64,000 nt of DNA, from NCBI GenBank assembly GCA_030584025.1, contig CP129487.1, positions 3,439,001 through 3,503,000 of the forward strand, written 5' to 3'. The position numbers and the translations under genes were made by a program. Positions 16,569-26,355 of the stretch are shown here, piece by piece (the first letter of the stretch is position 1; each line of letters starts with the position of its first letter). The notes under the pieces are model-generated. The model saw only the letters and a list, made by a program, of their open reading frames with translations. It was not told the DNA's origin and did not search any database. This DNA comes from Cyclobacteriaceae bacterium. Its GTDB lineage: Bacteria; Bacteroidota; Bacteroidia; Cytophagales; Cyclobacteriaceae.

Positions 16569-17594
16569 ATGGGCTTTTTTGATTTTTTCACCAGCGATAT
16601 AGCTATAGATCTTGGCACAGCTAACACCCTTATCATTTACAAGGATAAAATCGTTGTGGATGAGCCTTCCATCATTGCCTTGGATAAATCAACCAGCAAG
16701 GTGCTGGCCATCGGACGAGAGGCCATGCAGATGCACGAGAAAACCCACGACCACATCAAGACAATTCGCCCGTTGAAAGAAGGTGTGATTGCCGACTTCC
16801 AGGCAGCCGAGTTGATGATCCGCGGGTTGATTAAAATGATTGATACAGGCAAGCGTCTGTTTCCACCCTCATACCGCATGGTAATTTGCATTCCTTCGGG
16901 TATTACGGAAGTGGAGAAGCGTGCCGTGCGCGACAGTGCCGAACATGCGGGCGCCAAAGAAGTGTACATGATTTACGAACCGATTGCCGCAGCCATCGGT
17001 ACAGGTATAGATATTGAACAGCCGATCGGTAACATGATTGTAGACATCGGTGGTGGTACAACCGACATTGCTGTTATCGCCCTTTCAGGTATTGTGTGTG
17101 ATCAGTCCATTCGCGTAGCGGGTGATACATTCAACCGCGACATTTTGGATTACATGAGGCGCCAACACAACCTGTTGATTGGTGAGCGTTCGGCTGAACG
17201 TGTAAAAATTGAAGTAGGCTCTGCGCTAACTGAATTGGATGACGGACCGGATGATTATGAAATCCGTGGTCGCGATTTAATGACCGGTATTCCTAAAACG
17301 ATTAAGATCTCCTACTCGGAAGTTGCATTTGCATTGGATAAGTCCGTTTCCAAATTAGAGGAGGCTGTGTTAAAGGCACTGGAAACTTCACCTCCGGAAC
17401 TTTCAGCTGATATTTACGAACGTGGCATTTACCTGACCGGTGGAGGTGCGTTGTTGCGCGGATTGGACAAGCGCCTGGCGCTTAAAACGAAACTCCCTAT
17501 TCATGTGGCTGAAGATCCACTGCGTGCGGTTGTGCGCGGAACTGGTGCAGCCTTGAAAAATCTGCATAGTTTCCGAAGCGTGTTGATGACGTGA
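16569..17594 (+). CDS. mreB: rod shape-determining protein MreB
   Basis: Bacterial actin that polymerises under the inner membrane and directs lateral wall synthesis. The 341-residue protein has the actin-fold phosphate 1 motif (IAIDLGTANT, residues 11-20), the phosphate 2 motif VDIGGGTTDIAVI, and the adenosine motif LTGGGALLRGLD. The short N-terminal FFDFFTSD is a likely membrane-contact segment. It begins the elongasome operon mreB-mreC-mreD-mrdA-rodA, with only four bases before mreC. Confidence 0.96.
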   Translation: MGFFDFFTSDIAIDLGTANTLIIYKDKIVVDEPSIIALDKSTSKVLAIGREAMQMHEKTHDHIKTIRPLKEGVIADFQAAELMIRGLIKMIDTGKRLFPPSYRMVICIPSGITEVEKRAVRDSAEHAGAKEVYMIYEPIAAAIGTGIDIEQPIGNMIVDIGGGTTDIAVIALSGIVCDQSIRVAGDTFNRDILDYMRRQHNLLIGERSAERVKIEVGSALTELDDGPDDYEIRGRDLMTGIPKTIKISYSEVAFALDKSVSKLEEAVLKALETSPPELSADIYERGIYLTGGGALLRGLDKRLALKTKLPIHVAEDPLRAVVRGTGAALKNLHSFRSVLMT

Positions 17595-17598
17595 TTGC

Positions 17599-18438
17599 AT
17601 GGAGCGGATATTTCTTTTTATTTATCAATTCCGCGCCTTCTTTACTTTTCTTTTGTTGGAATTGTTCTGCGCCTGGCAGATCATTCAAAACAATCAGTAC
17701 CAGGGTGCGCAATTCTTTAATTCAGCAAACAGTTTTGTGGGAGCTATCAATAGCTTCTCTCAAAACACCCGCGATTATTTCTCTCTCCGGGAAGTAAACA
17801 CCGTGCTATCAGAAGAAAATACTCACCTACGCAAGCAACTTGAGCAACAAAGTCAGTACATCGTAGCCTTACCCGGTCAGCATAAAGTTGATTCACAGGT
17901 TGTCAATCGTTTTGATTTTGTTAGCGCAAAAGTGATTAACAACTCTATCGATCGATACACCAACTTCATTACTATAAATAAAGGAAAAGCAGAGGGAATA
18001 GTGCCGGGCATGGCTGTAATCAGTCCGGCAGGTGCCATCGGAAAAGTAAAGCTAACCTCCAATCATTTCAGTGTTATCACCTCTTTGTTGAATACTGATT
18101 TACGGGTGTCGGCCGTATTGAAGCGTACCGGTCATTTCGGCACCGTGCAATGGGATGGCATTGATCCGCAGGCAGTAGCCCTGAATTTTATTCCGCGCCA
18201 TGTTGAGCCAGTCGTAGGCGATACGGTAATCACATCGGGGTATAGCGGAGTGTTTCCAGAAGGAATATTGATCGGAGTAGTATCTGAAGTTGAATTAAGT
18301 AAAGAGGCCCCGTTTTTCGATCTGAAGGTGAACCTGGCCCAGGATTTTCAAAGACTTTCATTTGTAACCGTAATCAGAAGCAACCTGTTGCATGAGTTGG
18401 ATTCGCTTGAGCAACACATACCAGAAATGAAAAAATGA
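17599..18438 (+). CDS. mreC: rod shape-determining protein MreC
   Basis: Periplasmic scaffold of the elongasome that links MreB and MreD to PBP2. The 279-residue protein has one N-terminal membrane helix (about residues 10-29), a coiled-coil stretch rich in Q and E (about 65-95), and the two-barrel MreC domain with ITINKGKAEGIVPGMAVI and a later GDTVITSGYSG motif. The ATG at 17599 lies just past the mreB stop. It overlaps mreD by four bases (ATGA). Confidence 0.92.
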   Translation: MERIFLFIYQFRAFFTFLLLELFCAWQIIQNNQYQGAQFFNSANSFVGAINSFSQNTRDYFSLREVNTVLSEENTHLRKQLEQQSQYIVALPGQHKVDSQVVNRFDFVSAKVINNSIDRYTNFITINKGKAEGIVPGMAVISPAGAIGKVKLTSNHFSVITSLLNTDLRVSAVLKRTGHFGTVQWDGIDPQAVALNFIPRHVEPVVGDTVITSGYSGVFPEGILIGVVSEVELSKEAPFFDLKVNLAQDFQRLSFVTVIRSNLLHELDSLEQHIPEMKK

Positions 18439-18947
18439 ACCGTTCGATTGTTTTAAATGTGTTCGTCTTTTTTGTGTACCTGTTCTTCCAGGTGCTCATT
18501 CTGAAAAATGCCGTGATGTTTCATGTGGCATTTTGCTTCCTGTACATTGGTTTTTTATTGCTGTTGCCGGTTGAAACCAACCCACTCATCCTGATGTTCG
18601 TAGGTTTTGCCCTTGGCTTTTCGGTTGATGTGTTTTACGACAGCCTTGGGTTACATGCCCTGGCCAGCGTGCTGATCATGTACGCACGCAATTATTGGCT
18701 TGCAGTGCTTACGCCCCAAGGCGGTTACGATGCCAATGTGTTGCCCAGCCTGGCCAACAATGGGGTGCAGTGGTTTATGACCTACTCCATTCCGCTTATT
18801 TTTCTGCATCATATCGTTCTGTTTTATACGGAAGCCGGAGGGTTTGATTATTTTTGGCATACGCTCATGAAGGTATTGGCCAGTACAGGATTTACCCTGC
18901 TGGCCATCGTACTGGTTGAATACGTCTTTCCCGGAAGAAGATCATGA
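18435..18947 (+). CDS. mreD: rod shape-determining protein MreD
   Basis: A 170-residue protein with about five hydrophobic membrane segments and the family hallmark region GFALGFSVDVFYDSLGLHAL (residues about 56-75), which matches the MreD motif G...G...D....G..A. Sequence identity in this family is low, so position between mreC and mrdA with four-base ATGA overlaps on both sides is the strongest evidence. It is an inner-membrane part of the elongasome. Confidence 0.87.
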   Translation: MNRSIVLNVFVFFVYLFFQVLILKNAVMFHVAFCFLYIGFLLLLPVETNPLILMFVGFALGFSVDVFYDSLGLHALASVLIMYARNYWLAVLTPQGGYDANVLPSLANNGVQWFMTYSIPLIFLHHIVLFYTEAGGFDYFWHTLMKVLASTGFTLLAIVLVEYVFPGRRS

Positions 18948-20812
18948 ATGAAGGAAGGAAAGAAATATTTCAGGTCGTTTTCGTTTTAACCGGAATCATC
19001 TTTCTGGTCAAGTTATTCTTTATCCAATTGCTGGATGATCGCTACGCACAAATGGCGGATAGCAATTCGATCATGAAAGAAATTGAATACCCTTCGCGGG
19101 GATTGATTTTTGATCGGAATAATAAACTTCTTGTTTACAATTCTCCTGAATACGATTTACTCATTGTCACCAATGAATTGGTCAATTTTGATTCAGCACG
19201 ATTCTGTGAAGTATTTGACATAACACAAGAAGAGTTAAAGCAGCGATTTTCTGAATTAAAAAAACTGAAAGAGTACGTGCCGTACCGGCCAACGGTTTTC
19301 ATCAAGCAACTTTCCAACTACGACTTTGCTAAAATTCAGGAGCACCTCGATGAATTTCCGGGCTTTTACATTCAGCCCCGTACAACGCGTGCCTACACAA
19401 GCGATGCCTTGGCCAATGTGTTGGGCTATGTAAGTGAAATCAGCAAAAACCAACTGGATCGCGACACAACAAAACTTTATCGTCAGGGTGATTACATAGG
19501 ACAGAGTGGCATTGAAGCACAGTATGAAGAAGTGCTTCGCGGCCAACGCGGTGTGCGGTATAAGCTACGGAATGTGAAAGGCATGGAGAAGGGATCGTTC
19601 AAAGATGGCGATTACGATACCCTTTCTGTTCCGGGTAAAAACTTAATGACTACCATTGACCTAGATCTTCAGCAGTACGGAGAGTACTTAATGAAAGGTA
19701 AGGTAGGAAGCTTGGTGGCGTTGGAGCCGGCCACGGGTGAAATTCTTTCTATGGTTTCCGGCCCATCGTATGATCCTTCCATGCTGACGGGCCGTACATT
19801 CAGCTCCAACTTCATGTTGATCAGCAGCGACACAACCAAGCCCTTGTTTACGCGCCCGTTAATGGCGATGTATCCACCGGGTTCCATTTTTAAAATTGTT
19901 CAGTCGCTTATTGGGTTACAGGAAGGTGTGCTTTCTTATGATACCCGGTTTCCGTGCGATCGTTCCCTGGTAAATTGCCACAGCCATCCAAACCCAACGG
20001 ATCTGCATGGGGCGATTCAATATTCCTGCAATCCTTATTTCCATCAGGCCTTTCGCAGAATCATCAATCAGAATAAATCACCGAATACATTTACCGATTC
20101 GCGCATCGGTTTGGACAACTGGCGCGAATATGTAAAACGATTTGGGTTAGGAACACCGCTAGGTGTTGATTTACCAAGTGAGAAAGGCGGGCAAATGCCT
20201 ACCAGCAATTTGTACAACCGCATTTATGGTGAAGGAAGGTGGAAGTATTCAACCATTTATTCGCTGAGTATTGGCCAGGGAGAAATGCTGGTTACGCCAT
20301 TGCAAATGGCAAACATGGCAGCCATCATGGCGAATAAAGGATATTACTATACACCGCATCTGGTTAAAACAATTGAGGATAAAGAGATTAATGAACAATA
20401 CCGCGTTCGCAACGAAACCGGAATTGATTCAGCCTATTTTTCTTTTGTTCAGGATGCGATGAGCGATGCGATTTACGGAACTGCACAACGCGCCATCATT
20501 CCAGGTATCGAACTTTGCGGAAAAACCGGTACGGCACAAAATCCGCATGGCTACGATCACTCCGTGTTCATGGCGTTTGCGCCAAAAGACAATCCGAAAA
20601 TTGCCATTGCTGTTTATGTTGAAAATGCAGGCTGGGGTGGTCGCTCTGCGGCATCCATCGCCAGCCTGATGATTGAACAATACCTCAACGGTGAAATCAA
20701 GCGCAAGCATCTGGAGGCTTATGTGCTGAAAGGTGATTTTCTTGATCCTGTCGTTCGGGCTACCCCAACACCCGCTGTTCAGCAAGTTGTACCGGTAGAT
20801 ATGGAAGAGTAG
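18944..20812 (+). CDS. mrdA: penicillin-binding protein 2 (elongasome transpeptidase)
   Basis: Class B PBP that crosslinks peptidoglycan during side-wall growth together with RodA. The 622-residue protein has one N-terminal membrane helix (about 8-28), the pedestal/dimerisation domain starting at YPSRGLIFDRN (49-59), and the transpeptidase domain with the catalytic SIFK (Ser314, Lys317), SCN (361-363) and KTGT (527-530) motifs. All catalytic residues are intact. It ends one base before rodA. Confidence 0.95.
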   Translation: MNEGRKEIFQVVFVLTGIIFLVKLFFIQLLDDRYAQMADSNSIMKEIEYPSRGLIFDRNNKLLVYNSPEYDLLIVTNELVNFDSARFCEVFDITQEELKQRFSELKKLKEYVPYRPTVFIKQLSNYDFAKIQEHLDEFPGFYIQPRTTRAYTSDALANVLGYVSEISKNQLDRDTTKLYRQGDYIGQSGIEAQYEEVLRGQRGVRYKLRNVKGMEKGSFKDGDYDTLSVPGKNLMTTIDLDLQQYGEYLMKGKVGSLVALEPATGEILSMVSGPSYDPSMLTGRTFSSNFMLISSDTTKPLFTRPLMAMYPPGSIFKIVQSLIGLQEGVLSYDTRFPCDRSLVNCHSHPNPTDLHGAIQYSCNPYFHQAFRRIINQNKSPNTFTDSRIGLDNWREYVKRFGLGTPLGVDLPSEKGGQMPTSNLYNRIYGEGRWKYSTIYSLSIGQGEMLVTPLQMANMAAIMANKGYYYTPHLVKTIEDKEINEQYRVRNETGIDSAYFSFVQDAMSDAIYGTAQRAIIPGIELCGKTGTAQNPHGYDHSVFMAFAPKDNPKIAIAVYVENAGWGGRSAASIASLMIEQYLNGEIKRKHLEAYVLKGDFLDPVVRATPTPAVQQVVPVDMEE

Positions 20813-20813
20813 G

Positions 20814-22088
20814 ATGAGAAGAGATGATGCCATATCGAACAAAATGGATTGGGTTACGGTGTTGATCTACATCGTGATGGTGTTGTTGGGTTGGTTTAAC
20901 ATTTTTGCCGCGGTGTATGATGAAACAGCAAACCAAAGCATTTTCGATTTCAGCCTTAATTCGGGCAGGCAGTTGATGTTCATTGCGGCATCAGCCATTA
21001 TTATTCTCGCGATTCTCATTGTGGATATGCGCTTCTATGAAGCAGCAGGCTGGCTCATTTATGGTGCGGTTATTTTCTTGTTGATACTTGTACCGATTAT
21101 CGGAAAGGAAGTTGGCGGTAACAAGGCCTGGCTTGGGATCGGATCGTTTGGTGTTCAGCCCTCTGAGTTTGCGAAGTTTGCTACGGCATTGGTGGTGGCA
21201 AAAATTATCGGATCGGTTGGCTTTAAGATGGACCGCCCACGGAATCAACTGATTTTGTTTGGCATCATCCTGATGCCCATGGCGCTCATTTTGTTGCAAA
21301 AGGATTTTGGAACGGCATTGGTGTTCACAGCTTTTCTGCTGGTCTTTTTCCGCGAAGGCATGTCTCCTTTTTTATTGATCATTGGCATAGCGATGGCGGT
21401 TATCGCCATCCTTACGTTGATCGTAGATAATCAATGGTATTTACATGGAGGCATCGTGGTGTTGGCGCTTGTCATTGTCTTTTTTGGAAAGCGGACTGTC
21501 AAACGGATTTTAACAATCGGTGTGGGCGCTTTGATTATCATCGGAACAATTGAAAGCTTCGATTATGTAATTAACAATGTACTACCGGTTCGTCACAAAA
21601 AAAGATTGGAGGCGCTTGTTGATCCCAACTTCGATCCGATGGGCATAAACTGGAACGTTACACAATCGAAAATTGCAATTGGTAGCGGTGGATTTTCAGG
21701 AAAGGGATTTTTAAAAGGTACGCAAACCAAGTTCGATTTTGTGCCCGAGCAAAGCACCGACTTTATTTTCTGCACCATTGGCGAAGAGCACGGATGGTTG
21801 GGCAGTCTGGTGGTAGTTGGTTTGTTTGTTACGTTGTTGTTGCGCATTGTTTTCCTGGCCGAACGCCAAAAGAATCGCTTTGCACGCGTGTATGGCTATG
21901 GCGTAGCCAGTATTTTCTTCTTTCACTTTGCCGTGAACATCGGCATGACGATCGGGTTATTTCCGGTAATTGGTATTCCCCTTCCATTCTTCAGCTATGG
22001 AGGTTCAGCCTTGTGGAGCTTTACTATACTGCTGTTTATTCTGCTTAAGCTGGATGCGCACCGCAGCCAGATGTTGGGTCGGTTGTAA
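20814..22088 (+). CDS. rodA: rod shape-determining SEDS glycosyltransferase RodA
   Basis: A 424-residue SEDS-family peptidoglycan polymerase with about ten membrane segments. The conserved GGNKAWLGIGSFGVQPSEFAK region (near 101-121), the large extracellular loop with the FVPEQSTDFIF motif, and the C-terminal PFFSYGGSALW motif mark the family. It pairs with the PBP2 encoded just upstream. It ends the operon and converges on the next gene with only two bases between the stop codons. Confidence 0.94.
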   Translation: MRRDDAISNKMDWVTVLIYIVMVLLGWFNIFAAVYDETANQSIFDFSLNSGRQLMFIAASAIIILAILIVDMRFYEAAGWLIYGAVIFLLILVPIIGKEVGGNKAWLGIGSFGVQPSEFAKFATALVVAKIIGSVGFKMDRPRNQLILFGIILMPMALILLQKDFGTALVFTAFLLVFFREGMSPFLLIIGIAMAVIAILTLIVDNQWYLHGGIVVLALVIVFFGKRTVKRILTIGVGALIIIGTIESFDYVINNVLPVRHKKRLEALVDPNFDPMGINWNVTQSKIAIGSGGFSGKGFLKGTQTKFDFVPEQSTDFIFCTIGEEHGWLGSLVVVGLFVTLLLRIVFLAERQKNRFARVYGYGVASIFFFHFAVNIGMTIGLFPVIGIPLPFFSYGGSALWSFTILLFILLKLDAHRSQMLGRL

Positions 22089-22090
22089 GA

Positions 22091-23053
22091 TCAACTGAAT
22101 CTTTTTTCCACCATCTCCATAAATTCATGGAATTCTTCGCTTTCGCGATCCCACTCATCGTAAAGGCGTTCGAGGTATTTTAATGCGGCCGGCATGTCAT
22201 CCAATCGGTCAAGGTCGTCAATGGCCTTGCTGAAAAGTTCAAAATCGCCATGGAACAACACCTTGGTGAACATAAACTTCTGGTTGATGGTGAGTCGGTC
22301 TTTAATCCGGTCAATTTTTCTGAAATTATCAGCCAGCGTGGGCTTGGGTTGACTCACCAAGGAATCATGAATGGTGTTCTTCTCGGTTTTTTCTTGCTTA
22401 ATAGGTTGAACTGGCTCAGGCTTTTTTATGTAAAATTTTTCCGGATCAAGTGGCTCAACACCACTAAACCGACTGATGTATCCGTCCACATCTTCCGGTG
22501 TAAAGTTTACTTCTTCCAGAATGTGATCGAGCATGGCGAAGGCCTCGTTACCCGATAATTCTTTTATTTTTTTATCATCAAAATGTTGTAATAATTTTTC
22601 AAGCGGAGCTTTGTTAATGCGCAGGTACTTCAATTCTTCCCGAAAAGATTCAACCTGCATTTTATTGTTTGCGCCCGAAATGATCATGGAGAAATAATCG
22701 TACGGATTGAAGATGACCAACAATGTTTGGCTTACCGATTTTTTTAAAAGCGGTGCAAAGTGAGCCCTGTCAACCGAAATGTTTTTCGACAGCACATTCA
22801 TGAACGTATCAAGCGCTTCTTTTACATCAGCACTTTCGTAGTTAAAAAAGGGGCTTTTCAGTTTTTTAATTTCTTCCCGCCAGGCTTTGAACAGATCACG
22901 AATAATAAAGAGATTGACCTGTTGCACATCTGCAAACACAAGAATTTCCTGGCCGCTGATTCTATCTTTATCAGCAAAAAACTTCTTCAGCATTTTTTCT
23001 GCATAGGCATCACTGTATAAGGCAATCGCTTCGAGGCTTATCTTTTCGTCCAT
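22091..23053 (-). CDS. conserved hypothetical protein, mainly helical
   Basis: A 320-residue protein that I cannot assign to a family. It has no signal peptide or membrane segment and is rich in charged helices. A K/P/E/Q-rich linker (around residues 215-250) separates a large N-terminal part (1-210) from a short C-terminal helical part that contains TINQKFMFTKVLFHGD and is very acidic at the end (DEWDRESEEFHEFMEMVEKRF). I chose the ATG at 23053; the longer frame to 23263 runs through the divergent ferredoxin gene. It converges on rodA. A cytoplasmic adaptor-like role would be a guess. Confidence 0.7.
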   Translation of the reverse strand: MDEKISLEAIALYSDAYAEKMLKKFFADKDRISGQEILVFADVQQVNLFIIRDLFKAWREEIKKLKSPFFNYESADVKEALDTFMNVLSKNISVDRAHFAPLLKKSVSQTLLVIFNPYDYFSMIISGANNKMQVESFREELKYLRINKAPLEKLLQHFDDKKIKELSGNEAFAMLDHILEEVNFTPEDVDGYISRFSGVEPLDPEKFYIKKPEPVQPIKQEKTEKNTIHDSLVSQPKPTLADNFRKIDRIKDRLTINQKFMFTKVLFHGDFELFSKAIDDLDRLDDMPAALKYLERLYDEWDRESEEFHEFMEMVEKRFS

Positions 23054-23127
23054 AGTGGTTGTTACTGATTTAACGTATACTTGCCAGTTGTAAAAATAAA
23101 GGGTTGTGCCCAATACCTGAACGCAAG

Positions 23128-23448
23128 ATGACAAGAATTGTGATACGGAATCTGGGAAAAACGGTGGAAGTGAGCGGTTTTTCGAAAACAATTCTGAAGG
23201 CCGTACAAGAAGCCGGTATCGACTGGATGCATGCCTGCGGAGGCAAGGGAAGGTGTACCACATGTAAGGCTATTATTTTGGAAGGGGAGAATAGCCTCGA
23301 GCCATTAACGGCTGCAGAAATCCGGTATCAGCATCAAGGATTGTTGCGTTCCGGGCAACGACTGGCCTGCCAGGCTATTGTTACAGGCGATATAACGATT
23401 CAGGTTCCAGCTGAAAGCAAACTTCCGCACCTGACCTACACGGACTAA
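23128..23448 (+). CDS. 2Fe-2S ferredoxin
   Basis: A 106-residue plant/vertebrate-type ferredoxin. The cluster ligands are Cys37, Cys43 and Cys46 (ACGGKGRCTTC) plus Cys81 (RLACQA), the CX5CX2C...C spacing of the adrenodoxin-like and CO-dehydrogenase-like small ferredoxins. It carries electrons between a reductase and an oxygenase or other partner, none of which is adjacent. I chose the ATG at 23128; an upstream TTG at 23104 adds eight residues of no family likeness. It is divergent from the hypothetical gene at 22091. Confidence 0.9.
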   Translation: MTRIVIRNLGKTVEVSGFSKTILKAVQEAGIDWMHACGGKGRCTTCKAIILEGENSLEPLTAAEIRYQHQGLLRSGQRLACQAIVTGDITIQVPAESKLPHLTYTD

Positions 23449-23490
23449 CTTAACTATGGACAAACGGTTGTTGACTGTTAACTTGCGCCT

Positions 23491-24096
23491 ATGTTTATTG
23501 AGCCTCACTTAGGTAGAAAAGAACCACATGGCCGTACCGGCTGGATAGAAGTAATATGCGGCTGCATGTTTTCCGGCAAAACGGAAGAACTCATCCGCAG
23601 GCTAAACCGTGCCCTGATAGCCAAACAGAAAGTCGAGATTTTTAAGCCGGTTACGGATACGCGTTATCATGAAAAAAATATTGTTTCGCACAATGAGAAC
23701 GCCATTCGTTCAACACCTGTAAACTTTGCGGCCGATATTCTGCTCCTTTCCGGAGATTGCGATGTGGTGGGTATTGATGAAGCCCAGTTTTTTGATGAGG
23801 GTATTGTGGAGGTGTGCAATACATTAGCCAACAGCGGCAAACGTGTAATCGTGGCTGGTTTGGATATGGACTTTGAAGGGAAACCCTTCGGCCCCATGCC
23901 CAATTTACTGGCGGTGGCTGAATTTGTGACCAAAGTGCACGCCATCTGCGCACGAACCGGTGAACTGGCTTCATTTTCATTCCGACTGGCAGAAAATCAG
24001 GATCGGGTAATGTTGGGCGAAAAAGCAGAGTATGAAGCCCGAAGCCGCAGAAGTTTTATGGATGGCATGAAGAAGCGTAAGCAAGGTGATGAATAA
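23491..24096 (+). CDS. tdk: thymidine kinase, type II, without the usual zinc cysteines
   Basis: Phosphorylates thymidine to dTMP in pyrimidine salvage. The 201-residue protein has the P-loop GCMFSGKT (24-31), the DEAQ motif (96-99) with the probable catalytic Glu97 and the lasso-region start at VTKVHAICART. Type II thymidine kinases normally hold a structural zinc with four cysteines or histidines; here only Cys153 remains, with Thr156, Ser185 and Ser188 where further ligands are expected (ICART and EARSRRSF). The catalytic part looks intact. The stop overlaps the start of porZ by eight bases. Confidence 0.9.
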   Translation: MFIEPHLGRKEPHGRTGWIEVICGCMFSGKTEELIRRLNRALIAKQKVEIFKPVTDTRYHEKNIVSHNENAIRSTPVNFAADILLLSGDCDVVGIDEAQFFDEGIVEVCNTLANSGKRVIVAGLDMDFEGKPFGPMPNLLAVAEFVTKVHAICARTGELASFSFRLAENQDRVMLGEKAEYEARSRRSFMDGMKKRKQGDE

Positions 24097-26278
24097 GTTT
24101 ATTTCATTTATTGTTACGACTGCTGCAATTGTTAATGGCTATGCGCAAGAAATTGCATTAGGTACATGGCGCACGCACAATTCGTATCAGTCTATTCATA
24201 CAATTGCTATTGGGAACAATCAGGTATATGGCGCATCGACAACCGGTATTGCAGTGGTTAATGCCGATAATAGTTTGTCAACCATTACCCGACTGGATGG
24301 GTTAGGAAGTGCAGACATCACCGCACTCGCTTTCGATGCACCAAGGAGTCAACTGCTGGTGAGTTATGCAGATGGATTGCTTGACATTATTAAGCCCAAT
24401 GAAATTATTTCGTTCACAACCTTAAAGAATTCACCTACCATTACCGGATCGAAAAAAATCAATCAAGTGGTTGTGCAAGACGCACTCGCCTATTTGGCCA
24501 CCGATTATGGTGTGGTGGTTTTTGACCTGAATCAACTTGAGGTAAAAGAAACCTGGCGCGATTTGGGTCCTGCCGGTCAGTTGTGGTCAATCAATCAATG
24601 CACGTTTTTAAACGACAGTATTTTTCTGGCTACGCAACAAGGCGTTATGGTGGGTTCACTTACAGATAACCTGCTCGATTTTGCCAACTGGAAACGGTTT
24701 GATACAGGCGCGTTCACCAATTCAGTTGAATCCATTGCTTCATTTAACAATCGCATTTATGCAGCGATTGATGGGCAAGGATTATTTGTTTATGAAGATG
24801 GAGTTTGGCTGCTGCAGGATTTTGTCGGATCGGATTTTCATTCACTTAACGCGGGAAATCAATTATGGATTACTGAATCAGACAACCTGTGGAAACTGAA
24901 TGTATCAGATGAACGGGTGCAGGTGACAGATTCAAAAATTGAGCAACCTGTTTTCGCAACCGAAGATGCTTCAGGAAATGCCTGGATCGGTGATCTGAGA
25001 AACGGCCTGGTATCTGATCGCACCGGTTCATTTGAATCATATATTCCAAATGGCCCAACTTTCTCGGGTGGATTTCGCCTTTCGAAAAATTCTGGTCACG
25101 ATATTTTTGCGGTGTCTGGCGGTTATACCCCGACCTTCTCATCAGCTGGAAATAATGAATTTGTAAACGCCTTTTCATCTGGATTGTGGCGTTCAGAAAG
25201 CACATGGCTTGCAACCGATGTTACCGATGTTGATTTCACATCAACAAAAACGATTGTTTCAAGTTTTGGTAGCGGACTACAGGTCGTTGAGAATAGCAAC
25301 GCTGTTCTTTACACAAATGGAAACAGTCCGCTTTCCACCAACAGGATAGCGGCTACAACTGTATCAAAAGATGGTATTTGGGTAACCAACTATGGCGCTG
25401 CACTTTCGCTTCATTTGCTGAAAAATAATAATGCATGGGAATCATTCTCCTTTCCTTTTTCAGCTGCGCAATATCCAACGGATCTGTTGGTCGATGGATT
25501 AAATCAGGTTTGGATGATCCTGAACCCCGCGCAAGGCGGAGGTTTGCTTGTGTTTGATCGTGAAAGCAATGAACATGCTTACCTGACGGAAGCAACAGGC
25601 TCCGGTTCACTTCCCTCGCGACAGGTTTATTCCCTTGCGCTTGATCGAAATGGTTTTGTTTGGGTGGGCACGGCTGCCGGGGTGGCGTATTTGAATCCCA
25701 GCCAGGTTTTGTCTGGAAATGTGAACAGTGTAAAACCTGTTGTGAACGGAAGAATTTTGCTGCGTGATGAGACAACAACAGCAATGGCCGTTGATGGAGG
25801 TAATCGCAAATGGCTGGGTACACGAAATGGTTTGTGGTTGTTCGATGCCTTTGGCGAAACGCCCATTCATAACTTTACAACAACCAATAGCCCATTGCCG
25901 TCAGATGAAATTCTTGATATTGAAATTCATCCGGTTACAGGAGAAGTTTTCTTCGCAACACCCCGAGGTATCATTTCCTATCGATCGGATGCCACAGAAA
26001 GCTCGGGTACATTTTCTAATGTGAAAATTTTTCCAAATCCGGTATTATCCACGTTTACTGGTCAGGTTAGTATTTCTGGCCTGGCCACCGATGCACGTGT
26101 TAAAATCACAGACATTGCGGGCAAGCTGATCTGGGAAACTTCGGCAAATGGTGGCACAGCCATCTGGCACGTACGCGATTACAACGGCAGGCGCGCAGCA
26201 ACGGGCATGTACCTGATTATCGCCATTTCGCAGGATGGACTGGATAGCGTTGTTGGAAAGATTGCTGTGGTGAATTAA
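24089..26278 (+). CDS. porZ: type IX secretion system protein PorZ
   Basis: A 729-residue exported protein with a signal peptide (to about residue 20, ending NGYAQ). Two beta-propeller regions follow, made of repeats such as ITALAFDAPRSQLLVSYADG and VYSLALDRNGFVWVGTAAGV. The last 80 residues form a type IX sorting domain (opening VKIFPNPV, ending MYLIIAIS...GKIAVVN). In Porphyromonas PorZ is a surface part of the attachment complex that delivers A-LPS to the sortase PorU. The start at 24089 follows a GTG at 24086 and overlaps tdk. Other T9SS genes are not in the window. Confidence 0.85.
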   Translation: MNKFISFIVTTAAIVNGYAQEIALGTWRTHNSYQSIHTIAIGNNQVYGASTTGIAVVNADNSLSTITRLDGLGSADITALAFDAPRSQLLVSYADGLLDIIKPNEIISFTTLKNSPTITGSKKINQVVVQDALAYLATDYGVVVFDLNQLEVKETWRDLGPAGQLWSINQCTFLNDSIFLATQQGVMVGSLTDNLLDFANWKRFDTGAFTNSVESIASFNNRIYAAIDGQGLFVYEDGVWLLQDFVGSDFHSLNAGNQLWITESDNLWKLNVSDERVQVTDSKIEQPVFATEDASGNAWIGDLRNGLVSDRTGSFESYIPNGPTFSGGFRLSKNSGHDIFAVSGGYTPTFSSAGNNEFVNAFSSGLWRSESTWLATDVTDVDFTSTKTIVSSFGSGLQVVENSNAVLYTNGNSPLSTNRIAATTVSKDGIWVTNYGAALSLHLLKNNNAWESFSFPFSAAQYPTDLLVDGLNQVWMILNPAQGGGLLVFDRESNEHAYLTEATGSGSLPSRQVYSLALDRNGFVWVGTAAGVAYLNPSQVLSGNVNSVKPVVNGRILLRDETTTAMAVDGGNRKWLGTRNGLWLFDAFGETPIHNFTTTNSPLPSDEILDIEIHPVTGEVFFATPRGIISYRSDATESSGTFSNVKIFPNPVLSTFTGQVSISGLATDARVKITDIAGKLIWETSANGGTAIWHVRDYNGRRAATGMYLIIAISQDGLDSVVGKIAVVN

Positions 26279-26355
26279 ACTTAAGGTTTCACTTAGTTAG
26301 CGGGCATTCCTAAAAATATCGTGTATCTTAGAGAAACTCTTAATACTTGATTTCT

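Noticed and set aside
22091..23263. Longer reading frame of the hypothetical gene starting at 23263
   Set aside because: It would cross the ferredoxin gene on the other strand; the ATG at 23053 gives a coherent protein.
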